Shown piece after piece: positions 50,985 through 62,980 of a stretch of DNA of 64,000 bases. The notes under the pieces are model-generated. The model was not told the origin of the DNA. It saw nothing but the letters and a program-made list of their open reading frames with translations, and did no database searches. How positions within the stretch are numbered: the stretch's first letter is position 1; every line of letters begins with the position of its first letter. The translations under genes and the position numbers were made by a program. The DNA is from Salvator merianae (lineage: Eukaryota; Chordata; Lepidosauria; Squamata; Teiidae): the NCBI GenBank assembly GCA_003586115.2, contig QVOM02000057.1:4100427-4164426 (forward strand), written 5' to 3'.

Positions 50985-51265
50985 GTAACTAGTCACACAG
51001 AGTGAAATGCTAAATAATTCCTTTATTGGCCTTGAACAAATATATTATGTACAAAGCTTTCTCATGCTGTGTCAGAAGTTTTCTCCAATTGTCCTTTGTG
51101 CTTCCGAGGCTGCGGTAGAAATTTTTGCCAAAACAAGTGTTTGATTGCTTACCTTTCGATGCTCTGAAATAAGTGTAACACACTTCGGAAACTTGGACTT
51201 AATATATGAACCATGAACAATTATTTATTTCACTCTGTGTGCCTAGTTACTATTTACCAAATGTA
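50985..51265. mobile_element. Foldback element, unknown family
   Basis: GTAACTAGTCACACAGAGTG then AAATGCTAAATAATT on the left pairs with AATTATTTATTTCACTCTGT then GTGCCTAGTTAC on the right. Interior about 200 bases, A/T-rich. Confidence 0.65.
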
Positions 51266-51359
51266 CTGGTTGCATCGCTTCAGGACGGAAACTTGTTATA
51301 TTTGGTGCATCTCTTATCTATATATTGGTTTTTTTATGAACCACTTTAGTGCATTTTCA

Positions 51360-51450
51360 TAGCCAGCCTCTCCCCAGAAGCAGGCAATGGCAAACTACTC
51401 CTGTATCCCTGCCAAGAAAACTGCATAGAAGTACCCATGGAGGTGCCCAA
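51360..51450 (+). mobile_element. Sauria-like SINE, tail half only
   Basis: CAGCCTCTCCCCAGAAGCAG, then CCTGCCAAGAAAACTGCATA; the tRNA-like head is missing. Confidence 0.7.
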
Positions 51451-51599
51451 ATGCATTAAAGTGTACAGGGATTATTTTTGGAGATGATGCAGGAATAAAT
51501 TCTTCCCAGCATAGCTTAAGGTGTTTATTTTCTAAAAATCATATATACATAGTGTGTGGATTGAAAAGGTGGATTGAAAAAAAGCTCTTTTCTCTGTCA

Positions 51600-52006
51600 C
51601 TAGAACCAGGGGACGCTCTGTGAAGCTGATGGGCAGGAGAATTAGGACCAACAACGGGAAGTATTTTTTCACCCAGAGGGTCAATCGGTCTATAAAATTT
51701 ACTACTGGAAGAGATGTGGCATCAACCAGCCTGTGTGACTTTAAGAAGGGATTAGACAAATTCAAGGAGGACAGGTGTATCAATGGCGACTAGAACGGAT
51801 GCCTAGGTACCACCTCCAGGTTGGAGAGACAGACAGGAGGCCTCTAAAGGCCATTTGCAGGGAGTGGAGAGCAGGTGAAGGTTTTGCCTTCATCTTCTGC
51901 TGGAGATGCCCAGAAGCAACTGGTGGGCCACTGGGTGAGACGGGATGCTGGACTAGATGGGCCGTGGCCTGATCCAGCAGGGCTCCTCTTATGTTCTTAT
52001 GTTCTC
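51600..52006 (+). mobile_element. CR1-type LINE 3' end, long copy
   Basis: It runs from AAGCTGATGGGCAGGAGAAT through GGGATTAGACAAATTCAAGG to GATCCAGCAGGGCTCCTCTT and ATGTTCTTATGTTCT. It is the least diverged copy in the window. Confidence 0.85.
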
Positions 52007-52554
52007 AGATCAGTTCCACAAGGCTAACAAAAAACGTGGCTCTTGTTGGAAGACACATCTTTGATCTTTTTCTTAATGCATTTTGGGCTAAAATAGAGTT
52101 GGGTGAACTTGGATCTAGGTTTCCAGCTGCGGTGCTGGGTTGTGCCCCTGTTGGCAGATACAAGCAGAAGGCAAGGTGCTTGAAAGGCGATTGTACCATG
52201 GTTGGAATGGTGGTGGATGGGACCTGTGGAAACCCACCCTGAAATTAATCCTCCCAAATGTAGTGGATTATATGCCCATGACGCAGCCCTGAAATGAAAG
52301 TGCATGAAGATGTCAAGGAGAAAAGGGACTCAGTCTCTGAGCTGCTGAATGCCGGGGGGGGGGGGCTGTTAACGTTGCCCTGATGGGCCAGCCCCCCCCT
52401 TGTCCCAGCAGGGCCTTGCATTGATCCTGTTAAGTCCCTCGGACTTAACATCTGGCCAGCTGTGCCCAAAAAAAGCCTGTTGTAGCAGGCTCGGGGGTAG
52501 AGCTATCAAATTTATGTTTATGTTTATGTTTATGTTTTTATTTTTATTTATGTT

Positions 52555-52670
52555 TTAAGTAGCTTTAAGAATATTTTATCCATTTTATTTTTTATTGCGG
52601 TGACCCGCCCTGGGACCATTTGGTGAAGGGCAGGGTATAAATTCTACAAATAAGTTCTACAAACAAATAA
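52555..52670 (+). mobile_element. L2-like LINE tail
   Basis: GGTGACCCGCCCTGGGACCA, then GGGCAGGGTATAAATTCTAC and an AAATAAAT tail. Confidence 0.65.
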
Positions 52671-52799
52671 ATAAATGTTAATGTATATCCTGGGCGAAGG
52701 ACTGTTTTGTTCGTTGGCATCCCACCTAGTGATGCTATCTGTTCTTTGGCATGATTGAGTCATGGACTCATCTTGGGTGGCCCCATGGCCCCATCCAGG

Positions 52800-52890
52800 C
52801 GGTTTTCCTGGTGGATAAAGGAGTGGTTTGCCACTATCATATTTGGGATTGATTCCGGGAATCAAACCTGTGACCTTCTGTTTTCCTGGC
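52800..52890 (-). mobile_element. Diverged Sauria-like SINE fragment
   Basis: GAGTGGTTTGCCACTATCAT and GGGAATCAAACCTGTGACCT keep the body and B-box order in reverse. Confidence 0.45.
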
Positions 52891-53939
52891 TCTGAGCTTT
52901 GGTGGTTCCCTGAAGCTGTCTGTGTCGGAATATGTCAGGTGCTAGGGGACAATCCTTTGGCTGATTGCTGGAGAAATTGTGCCAGAGTTAGGCCTGTCTC
53001 TGATATGGTCTCTGGGGCCCTTTGTTATGAATGCCAAGTTGAAAGTACAGTAGGATCATGTTTAACATAAGGGTTCTGTTCTGGCATGTTGTCTCTTAAG
53101 CAGAAACTTGAATTTAGCAAGTAACAGACCTTTAATGTTAGAGAAAACATGTTAAAGTGAAATAGGAATGCTTAATACTCCTTAATACCGAGAACAAGGT
53201 CTCTCTTGTTACATCGTGCTACACTGAAACTACGTAAACCGAATTCGCTTAAAATGGTGCCGAATGGTGCTGTACAAATTTTCGATACCGTCCAGGGAAA
53301 ATGTTAGTAATTAGCATAGACAGGTGGACCTCAGGACTTTGAAAGTCTCGTGACAAGCAGGAAGTGAACACCCCCTTTTCGACCAATGGGGCTTCAGGTG
53401 TCTCTCCTCCCTGCTAGAGTCCCGGCACAATTGGTTGCTGTTCTCTGATGACAGCCAGCCAGAGCAGAACCTCTTCTCATAATCAGTGTTTGAACATTCC
53501 GTAGCTGTGAAGTATCTGCTCCCTGGCTTCACAGGGGGCGGAGAACTGGTTTCTGAAGAAATAGTTTGGGCCTCTTTCCCAAAACTTAATGGGCTGATGA
53601 CTCACCTTGATCCCAAATGCTTCCCACCCTTAACATGCGGCTTGCAGAGCTTCTGTGGGTATCCACTCGCTCTGTGGCCATCGGGCACTTTTTGGGAAAC
53701 CGCCTCTGTTGAACTTATTAGAGGTGTGTTCCTGCAGCAAACTTGCTCTCAAGCACTGGGACGCTTGGTGAGAAGTTCAAGGTCTGTCTTACTGTCTTTG
53801 AGGATTTGTGAATAAAGTCTGCATAGAGGAAAGAAACCCAAACAGCAGGGATAGAAGTTGGCACAGGAAGAGCCAGTCATATACTTTGGTTACAAGCATG
53901 GCTTTGATCTTGCTGAACCAAACTGTGGAGCTGAATTAA

Positions 53940-54153
53940 GGGCCCAGCTACACCCAGGTTTTAATCCAACTCCAATCCACTTTGTGAGTGTGAGAACCCA
54001 TCTACAAAGGGACCAGCAGTTTTCCTTCTACGTTATCTACTCCAGAACCACCTTTGGACTATATAATGCAGAAAGAAAACACCTCATTACTTTGCTCACG
54101 GGTTCTCTCATTCCAAAGGTGGATCAGATTAAAGCTTAGGTGTAGCTAGGGCC
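53940..54153. mobile_element. Hairpin transposon, same class as 44131
   Basis: GGGCCCAGCTACACCCAGGT at the left faces AGGTGTAGCTAGGGCC at the right. Inner CCAATCCACTTT faces CCAAAGGTGGAT. Size and interior plan (GTTATCTAC) follow the 44131 element. Confidence 0.75.
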
Positions 54154-54715
54154 TCAGGCTTCCGACCAGAACCTCTCCTGTCTCCCGTTGCCTTGTGTTC
54201 CCCATCTGGGGGCCACCACTGGTTAGACCCACCAAACTCACTCACGCTTGGGGTAAAAGTGTCACTCTCTTTGGCCTCTCTTTGCCAGTTTTGTGCTCTG
54301 AGGTGTTTTGAATTTCAGCTTCCGTCAGCACCAGCGGAATAGGTTTTAGGAATGTATGACTCGTCTTATTTTGAGCTGAGGAGCACAAATAGTAGGTGAG
54401 CACGAGTTAGCTTGTCATTTTGGGAGCAGCTAAAACTCAGTTGTAGAATGTGTGTGAGAACCTGGCTTCACTCCCTGGTATCTCCTCAAGGCCTCCTTTC
54501 TACTGCCCAGGGCACCATGGATGGTGGCTTTCTACTGCCCAGGGCACCATGGGTGGGTGGACTGCCACCTATATGGGGGCAGCCAAAAACTTTTTTTGTT
54601 CTTGGTAACCAAAGAAGCTTCTATTACCCTTTTGTAGAAGAGATAAAAGGGCAGAGAGAGCTGTGCCCAGCTCAAGAAGAAGAAAAAGAAGAAGGAGAAG
54701 AAGAAGATGATAAAT

Positions 54716-54719
<4 letters not shown>

Positions 54720-54802
<83 letters not shown>
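54720..54802 (+). repeat. (GA)n then (GAAA)n microsatellite
   Basis: About 13 GA units followed by about 14 GAAA units, after a GAAGAA-rich lead-in. Confidence 0.95.
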
Positions 54803-56084
54803 ATGACCCTCTCCAACTTAAAGCTTTTGATCTCCCTTGGTGATCAAGATGGCTGAACTTTGAGGGCCAAAAGTCAGGGCTGGTGGAGGCTGGAGAAGCG
54901 CGGAAGAAAGTTGTGCTACATGTACATTTATGCACATATTCTGGCTTTCCGTGGCACGCACTGCCACGTATGTTCCTTGCACGCAGACCCTTTGACGCAC
55001 ACCCTCGCGTGCCCACGTAAATCCCTGTGCGCACTGTTTTCCCATTTTGGACATAACAGTTGCGTATCTTTTTTTTTAAAAGTGTTTTTCCTGAGTTAAC
55101 ATTTACTTTACGGTGCCCCCCCCCACACACACTGCCCCCGGGCAAAATCCTAAGCAGGAAACAAATAAGTCCAGGCCGAGAGAACTTTGCCAACTCATAC
55201 TTAGGTTCATTTTAAATAAGGGCTATTATTTGTGTCTGGTTTTGGACTTTGTACCCCTGTTGCAAAACGCGTAGCCTTGGCTCTTCTCGTAATCTGTGCT
55301 TGGAGTGGTTCTCTGTTTAGCCATTGCGATATTTCTTTCTTTCTCTTTCTCCTTTTTTTTTTTTTTTTTTGCACAAAACACTTTTTAAGTGGGTAAACGC
55401 ATTACAATAGGACTGGAGTTTAAGGCTCAGCAAACCTGTTGGAGGGGGGTGAGGTTTAATCCCTAGCACAAAAGAGGGGGGAAAAAACCACAAAAGGAGG
55501 CAGGCAGAGAGAAACAGAGAACTATTGGAACTTCAAGCAGAGGATGGAGTAAACAGATTGCTTGCACTGATTGGGGTGGGCTGAATGACCTCTAAGGCCC
55601 CTTCTGACTCAGACCTCCTTCAGTTTTTTGATTCCATTGAAATGCAGCCTTGGAATTCAGGGCTCCTAGACCTCGCTAGGCATGGCTCTGTGACAAGTAG
55701 GGAATGCTCTGGCTTAAATGCAGGCGGCTAAATAATCGGTGTGAGAATTTAGTCTTGGAGTACAATAGGGGTTGAATCTCATGAAATGTAATGGGTGATA
55801 TAAACCGAAGGTGGAGCTTTCAGGGTTAGGGTTAGGAGTAAGGCAGGGAGAGATTGTGGCTAGGGAAACAGTCAAAAGGGAGGGTGTGCTGTGTCCTATT
55901 TATTTATTATAACAAGGAACGGTCCAATAATACATAAAAAGATTATTTAATTTGTCTCATTACGGTTAACTTCACTTTACGTTTATCATTACATTTCATT
56001 CTCATTCAGACTTTCAATCCATTATATTCCTTACTGATTAACTTACTTCTGTCAGTAGTCAAGTACCTTAATATTCCTTGTCGC

Positions 56085-56425
56085 TGCTTGGGTACCACTG
56101 AGTCTTGGCTGGCTCCTGGTTGACTGCATGGGCCCCTTTGTGGGCCCCTCTGTGCAGTTGTCTTGGCAGCGATACAGAAGTAGTTTGCCATTGCCTACTT
56201 CTGGGGAGACACCAGGGATCAAACCGGCAACCCTCTGATTTCCAGGCAGTTTGCTCTACCACTGAGCTACAGCCCCTCCCAGACTCCATGGGCATCTCTA
56301 CGCAGTTTTCTTGGCAGGGATATAGCAGTGGTTTACTATTGCCTATATCCAGGGAGAGGCTGGGGATCAAACCAGCAATTCTCTGTTCTCCAGTCAGTTT
56401 GCTCTATCACTGAACTTCATCTGCT
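56085..56425 (-). mobile_element. Two Sauria-like SINE copies
   Basis: Inverted heads (GCTCTACCACTGAGCTACAG) and bodies (TTCTTGGCAGGGATATAGCA); the outer end TGGGTACCACTGAGTCTTGG is BovB-like. Confidence 0.8.
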
Positions 56426-57309
56426 CCCTTAACATCCTGTGCCTTCCTTCTTTGCACGCTCTCAAATCCCCTTCCCATCCCTGCACCCCCCCCCACTTAG
56501 GCACCAATTCTTTATATCTAGAAATCTTTCCCCACCTTTTCTCCCAGCCTGTCTGTGGCCTGCGTGAGTCACTCTTTCTGTATGTCACCCTTTCTCGCTT
56601 TCTCCGGGTATTCCCTTCCCTGTCCCCCTTTTTCTATCTCACTCCTTTTCGTCTTTCTCTGTCTCCCCATATCTCTTATGTCATTACCTCCTTTCCCCCC
56701 TACTCCCTCTGCAATCCTTCGGCCTCTTTTCCTGCCTTTTCCTTTTCCTTTTCCCATCCCACCCACCAGCTCCCTGGATGGGGGCACGGTTTGCTGGCCA
56801 ACCTGCCTGCCCGGCTTTTTGTTAGAACCAGTCTTGTACCAAACCAAAGCTTGGCAGAAGCAAGCTGTGTAGATAACCCAGGGACTGTTTGGTGCTTCAC
56901 TCACCAAGACCGGCCTCTCTGCAGCACCTGGAGCAGGTGAGTGCTTGCAGGAACTGTGCGGGGAACTCACCTGCTCTTAGCCATTATTTCTGGGTTCGTG
57001 GATTGGGCCTTATTGTTCCTGGCACCGTCTACAGCAGGGACTTGTTGGGTGAGGCTCCTAACAGTCGTTGGCCTCTCTACACGGCTCGGTACGAGCAGTG
57101 GTGGCTCGTAGACTTATGGGTGGTGATCGAAGGGGCAGCCCAGGAGATGCACTGTCCCTTGGGTGGCTCTTGCATCAGCACACTGAGGAAAAGCATGTGC
57201 CCTGGTGACCAGCAATCTCCTAGTCCGTACTTGCCCTCACTGGGCCTGAACCTGATTAGAACCCCTGCAAATAGACAATGCCATGTTAACAACTAATTTT
57301 TGTAAAGAA

Positions 57310-57480
57310 GAAAGCAGCTTAAAAGCCGCTTAGAGCTGGTAGCAGCCACAGTCTAGTGATCCCATCCCACCTCTAATCCACATCAAAGTCCAGAAAATGC
57401 AATTCCAAAGTGTGTTGAATGCGGGATGGGAACAGTAGCTTCCACACACTGCCACCAATAAGCCACTTTTGAGATGCTTT
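57310..57480. mobile_element. Foldback fragment related to 4230-4495
   Basis: GCTTAAAAGCCGCTTAGAGC with CCCACCTCTAATCCACATCA on one side and CCACCAATAAGCCACTTTTG on the other. Confidence 0.45.
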
Positions 57481-57884
57481 TTTTTTTTTTTTTTTTTAAA
57501 TGTATGCGGGTGCTGGCCTCTCTGTCCTTTATGGAGGTGTACTCTCGATTTAAAGGCACAGAATCCAGGCACCACCATAGGTTTCCCCCATTTGCGTACA
57601 CAGTGCAGCATTTTCCACCAAGTGAACTAAGCAAGAGACAGGCCAACAGCTTGTTTTAAGGGCTCTCTTATTTTAGCAGGCTAATCATTTAAAATCAAGG
57701 TTTTGTTGACTTTTAACATCTCCATGGATAAATATTTGCCCATGCAAAGTTTGTCTTGGGTCTCACATACTGACAACACAGGTTCACGGTTGACTCCAAT
57801 CCGACGTGGTCTGTTGTGTCTGCCGGATTCCAGATATCAAGGGGAATGTTCCTAAAACTTTTCCCAGATACATCACTCCCCCTA

Positions 57885-58315
57885 GAATGGATTGGACAGA
57901 TTCATGGAGGACAGGTGTATCAATGGCCACTAGAATGGATGCCCAGGTACCGCCTCCACGCTGGAGAGGCAGGCAGGCAGCCTCTAAAGGCCCTTTACAG
58001 GGAGTGGAGAGCAGGTGAAGGTTTTGCCTTTGTCGTCTGCTTGGGAATGCCCAGAAGCAATTGGTGGGCCACTGGGTGAGACAGGATGCTGGACTAGATG
58101 GGCTATGGCCTGATCCAGCAGGGCTTCTCTTAGGTTCTGATGGGCAGGTGAATCAAAACCTTTTAGAATGGATGCCCCAGTACCACCTCTATGTTGGAGA
58201 GACAGGCAGGAGGCCTCTGAAGGCCATTTGCAGGGAGTGGAGAGCAGGTGAAGGTTTTGCCTTCGTCTTTTGCTTGAGATGCCCAGAAGCAATTGGGGGG
58301 CTGCTGTGTGAAACC
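57885..58315 (+). mobile_element. Two adjacent CR1-type LINE 3' ends
   Basis: The first is complete to GATCCAGCAGGGCTTCTCTT. The second starts at about 58142 and breaks off into (AC)n at 58329. Confidence 0.82.
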
Positions 58316-58784
58316 GCAGGGATAATAAAAACACACACACACACACACAAAACAGTAGACAACTAGTCCATAAGGGATGAATTTAGTTAACCTCTTCCTT
58401 CCCCTCTGGAACTTCCCAAAGCTGCCTTTAAGGTGAAAAGCCGAAGTGTCAGAAAATGTTCCATGTGTCTTGTCTATCACGTTTGACAGTTTTTTGGGAC
58501 TCTGCATTCCATTTCTTTTAGACAGGAAGTGATATCTAATCTGATCAATCTCCGCAGCAGTAAAATAGGTCACGGATTCTGCTAATTAAGGAGGGATGAT
58601 CCTTCCCATCTGAAGGCTTGCAACCTCTCCACCCTGCAAAGAGGGCTGGTTTTTTGTGTGTTCATTTGCTTTTTGCATTTCTGCTGTTCATTGTCTAAGT
58701 TGGTGTCCTTTTGGAAAGGCACAGAAGCCTGTGGCTGGAAGATGAGATACAAATGGAGTTTTATCACAGCTCTATTCTGATTTG

Positions 58785-58925
58785 CTGTTGTTGTTGGGTA
58801 CCACTGAGTCATGGCCAGCTCCTGGCTGACTGCATCTTCCCTGGAAACCTCTCAGCAGTTTTGTTGGCAGGAATACAGAAGTGGTTTGCCATTGCCTACT
58901 TCCAGGGAGAGGCTGGGAATTCAAC
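58785..58925 (-). mobile_element. Sauria-like SINE, tail half
   Basis: TTGCTGTTGTTGTTGGGTAC, CACTGAGTCATGGCCAGCTC, then GGCAGGAATACAGAAGTGG; the tRNA head is lost. Confidence 0.78.
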
Positions 58926-59454
58926 CTGATACTGGAATCATTCATATCATGTTGGTTCTCAAACGATTCGCTTTTCCAATCACACACATGCCATTTCTTT
59001 GGCCCAAACAAATTCTAGCAGGGCTAAAAGCCCTGATTACCATGTGACTACCTTTTCTATAGGAGGTGATACGCTTCTAAAATCCAGCTGCTCGGAAGAC
59101 CGTGAGCTGGGCAAGTGGTTTGCTCAAGTCCTATTTCTGGGCTTCTTCTACGGCCGGTTAGCCACCGCAAAGACAAATTGCTAACGCTGGTCCAATTTAT
59201 CAGGGCTTTTTCTTATGAATCTCTTGTTCCTAGCCAGCTCTGTTGCCCAACTTCACCTATATAAGCGATCATGGGTGCATTTAAAATTAAGTTGCTGTAG
59301 GAGTTCAATTTACATACAATTTATAAACACATTAAAACATTCCTCTTTGTCTAGAATCAATTATTACTTTCCAGAAAAGAGGAAATTGGTGACGTTATCA
59401 ATCTGTTTTTGTTCGTGGAAATTGCAAGGACAAATTTGGCAGGCAGACCTATTT

Positions 59455-59545
59455 ATTTTTTTTAATTTATATTTCTATCCTGCCCTATACCTGAAGGTCT
59501 CAGGGTGGGTCACAATAAAATCAGTATTAAAACAGATAAAATAAG
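59455..59545 (-). mobile_element. L2 LINE 3' tail
   Basis: ATTTCTATCCTGCCCTATAC and CTGAAGGTCTCAGGGTGGGT are the inverted L2 tail. Confidence 0.75.
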
Positions 59546-60139
59546 TTAGCTAAAATGGTGACAGGGCCTACGTTGGGCTGGAGGTTTTTGCTGTGACTGG
59601 GCTTCAACTCCCATCAGCTCTAACCAGCAGAGGATGATGGGAGCTGGAGTTTAGCTGCACCTGGAAACCATCATTTGACCACCTCGCTTGCTTCTTGTAA
59701 GAAGGCAGTTTGTTCCCACCTTCCCGCATTTTAACCCACAAACGGAGAAAGACTGGCAAGAATCTTTTTCAAATAAAGCAAAATATAATATTCTGTCATT
59801 ATGCATTATAGAAGCCCCCTTGTAGTTTTCGTTTTCGTTTTCATTTCTTTTTGTTTTATCTGTTTAGTTTCAGATTAATCTGTTTGGTTTCAGCCAGGGG
59901 CCTCAAGACGATAGGTGTCACATTCATGACAGGATATTGAAATGAAGAATTAAAAGTGTGAAGAATAAAATCAGCTGTCGTGACCAAACAAAGGCAAATG
60001 CAATAACATCTTGACAAAACGGGGCGATTGAAATTTGAAGATGTTTACCTGGTTTTCATCTTTACCTGAACAGAGATTATGACCTGGGATTGTTGAGGAA
60101 CCGGATGAGCCCAAACAAGACTTGTTCCCTTTGTGTTTA

Positions 60140-60200
60140 GAGAAACATAGTCAGAGGGGGCTATGGAGGTCATCTGGACCAACCCCCTGCTCCATACGGA
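60140..60200 (+). mobile_element. CR1 LINE 3' end, diverged
   Basis: GAAACATAGTCAGAGGGGGC, then CTGGACCAACCCCCTGCTCC. Confidence 0.6.
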
Positions 60201-61169
60201 AAACAAATCAAAGCATCTTAAGTAGATGACTGCCCCATTTGGATGTATCAGTTGAGGGAAATGCTACCATGTCTCTCAGTCAGGGGGGGGGGAACTTCCT
60301 GGTGTTGTTGAAGCCATTATTCAGTAGCCCCCGCTACTGGGGGCTGCTGGGAGTTGTAGTCTAGCAACATCTGGAGATACATAGTTTGGCTGCCTCGTTC
60401 TGCGTAATCCAAACCTGACAGTCGCAAGAAGGTTTCTATTTATTTGGATAGTTTTTTTTAAAAAAAATAAACTTTTGGAAGGGGTCAGAAGCATTTGGCA
60501 TCCTTAGATATTTTTCTTCCTCAAAATTCCACACCAGAGAAGAAGAGGGAAAAGGTGAGGAGTTGGGAACGAGAAAAAGGAGGATAGAATGAATGAGAAC
60601 CAAGCCTTTTTTCAAACTTTGCAGTCTTACAGAATTCAGTTTTAGTTTCCCGTTGTAAAAGCAGCATGTTTTGGTAGGGCGTGCTTCCTTTGTTGAACTC
60701 TGTGGAAATGTTTGCAAGTGAAGACAGAGGTATAATGGAATAACAGAGGCTTCTACAGCCAGATTTCATCTCACTTCTCACAGTTTTGGGGTGGTTCTGC
60801 TGGGTTCCACAGTTCTGCTTTGAACCTAAGCTTTCGGATTTGGTAACCGTATCCATCTTCAGAGGACGTGATTGTTAGAAGGATCAAATGCATTTGACTG
60901 TGCAACCAGTGAGAAGACAGATGTAGAGGAATAAAGACCATTTGAATTATCAAACTGGAAAGACCGCAACAAGAAGCAGGCATAGATTTTTCAGCTTGAA
61001 CCTGAACATCTGTGGCTCTTCAGTGCCGGCTACTAATCTGTAGTGGGCCTGGATAGATATCTTAAGATGGTTCCAGGATTCCACCGGTTGGCAGAGATTT
61101 GGAACCTTTCAAAGGATTTGGAACCTTTCAAAGGATATAAACCAGCGAGCAGGGTTGAGTTGTTTTTAT

Positions 61170-61740
61170 TTCATTTCATTTGTTTGTTTATAGAATTTCT
61201 ATACCAGTCTTCACCATACTTGCAGCAGATAATAAAAACATAGTAAAACTAGTACAAGATAAAACAGGACAATAAAAACACTAAAGCTAGGAATGTAGAT
61301 CTAAACAAAAATGAAGAACAAGCTATTAAAATCTAACTAGGAAATAAAAACAGATTTTAACTTTTATTTGGTTGTAACACAGTAAAATACTGGGTGGCCT
61401 AGTTGCCGAATGCCTGGGGGAAAAGATGTAATTTCGCCAATTGCCTAAAAGTATCAAAAGAAGGCATTTCATGCAACTCTGCGGGAGAGTATTCCATAGA
61501 AGGGGGCTATTACTGAGAAGGCCCTGTTCCTAGCAGCCATCTCCTGACGCTTGTCAAAGGATGGTATAATTGGGTGGGTTTCTCCTAATCATCTCAGGCC
61601 ATAACCTGGTCTATAGAGAGGAGAAGCTACTTCAAATGGGGTGCTCTGGGTCCACAAGCACTGCATAATTCTTTGTCTATTGTGGCTTGCTGGGGTCAAA
61701 ACAGCTCCAACCTTCAAAGAGAGAACCTGTTTTAAGTTCT
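61170..61740 (-). mobile_element. LINE 3' end (L2/CR1-like)
   Basis: The A/T-rich inverted tail (ATTTCTATACCAGTCTTCAC) is followed by GAGTATTCCATAGAAGGGGG and CTGAGAAGGCCCTGTTCCTA, the inverted coding end of these LINEs. Confidence 0.65.
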
Positions 61741-61814
61741 GCTATTCTGGTTCCCTTGGGACCCAGGGACTGAATTTAGAGCGTCACTTTTCTACCAAGG
61801 CCTGAACGTGCTGC

Positions 61815-62060
61815 ATAAGAACATAGAAATGTCAGAGGAGCCTTGCTGGATCACGCCACGGCCCTTCTAGTCCAGCATCCCGTCTCACCCAGTGGCCCAT
61901 CAGTTGCTTCCGGGCATCTCAAGCAGAAGACAAAGGCAAAACCTTCATCTGCTCTCCACTCCCTGCAAATGGCCTTTGGAGGCATCCTGCCTGCCTGTCC
62001 ACTCTGGGAGCCGTATCTAGGCATCCATTCTAGCAGTAGACATCCATTCCCAGCGCCAGG
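61815..62060 (-). mobile_element. CR1-type LINE 3' end
   Basis: CATAAGAACATAGAAATG, TCTAGTCCAGCATCCCGTCT and CTCCACTCCCTGCAAATGGC are the family marker blocks in reverse. Confidence 0.82.
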
Positions 62061-62459
62061 TGGCACGTTTGCCAGCCATCATGGACGTATCTCTGGAGGG
62101 CGGGCTGCTGGTGACCGCATTCCCCGCCGATGTATCACACTCGGTCGGGGGCCCCAAGTAGCGCGTTCAGGCACTGGGGCTTTTGTTTCGGGCCTGGGCT
62201 GTCGGCCCGTCACCCCAGGAGTTTGCTGCCGACCCTTTTGGCTTCCAGTCACTTGAATTAATCAGAGCTGACGTCCGCTTGTTTAGGCGAGCCGGGCAGC
62301 TGGTTCCGAGCAAAGGGTGGGAAGCAGCGAAAACTCTGTGATGTCTGCATCGTCACCCCTGGCTTTATGGGCTGCTTTTGCAAGAAGGCTTTCTCTGTGA
62401 ATACTCAACGCAAACTTTTCTACCAGGATAAACGGATAAGAGGCGCCTAATGCTAAAAC

Positions 62460-62700
62460 AGAATAATAATAATAATAATAATAAACTGGTTGGGGCAGGA
62501 ACAGACGCTTAGTGACTGTGGGAAAAGCCTGAATGAAGAAATAATTTTTCAGTCGGGGACTAAAAGATGTGATAGTAGGTGCCTGGGCCTCACGGGCATC
62601 TGAAGGGAGAGTGTTGCAGAATGTAAGTGCCACCATCTAGAAGGCCCTGCTGGAAGATGCTTCAGGATGGGATTCAGAAGGTGTTGATCTCTGCAGCAGA
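62460..62700 (-). mobile_element. LINE 3' end with (AAT)n
   Basis: (AAT)n at 62464-62485, then GGAAAAGCCTGAATGAAGAA and GAGAGTGTTGCAGAATGTAA in the order of inverted L2-like ends. Confidence 0.55.
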
Positions 62701-62824
62701 AGTTCCCCAGAAGATTGCAGGGACCCTTCTGATCTATACCGGGGAGGGCACTCTTATCAAGTACCCCAGTCCCAGTTTGTTTAGGGTTCATGCATGCCAG
62801 GAATAAATCCTTGCATCTGAATAT

Positions 62825-62980
62825 CTAAAGGCCATTTGCAGGGAGTCGAGGACAGGTGAAGGTTTTGCCTTGGTCTTCTGCTTGAGATGCCCAGAAGCCA
62901 TTGGTGGGCCACTGTGTGAGACGGGATGCTGGACTAGATGGGCTGAGGCCTGATCCAGCAAGGTTCCTCTTATGGTGATA
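62825..62980 (+). mobile_element. CR1-type LINE 3' end, short
   Basis: AAAGGCCATTTGCAGGGAGT to GATCCAGCAAGGTTCCTCTT. Confidence 0.78.
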
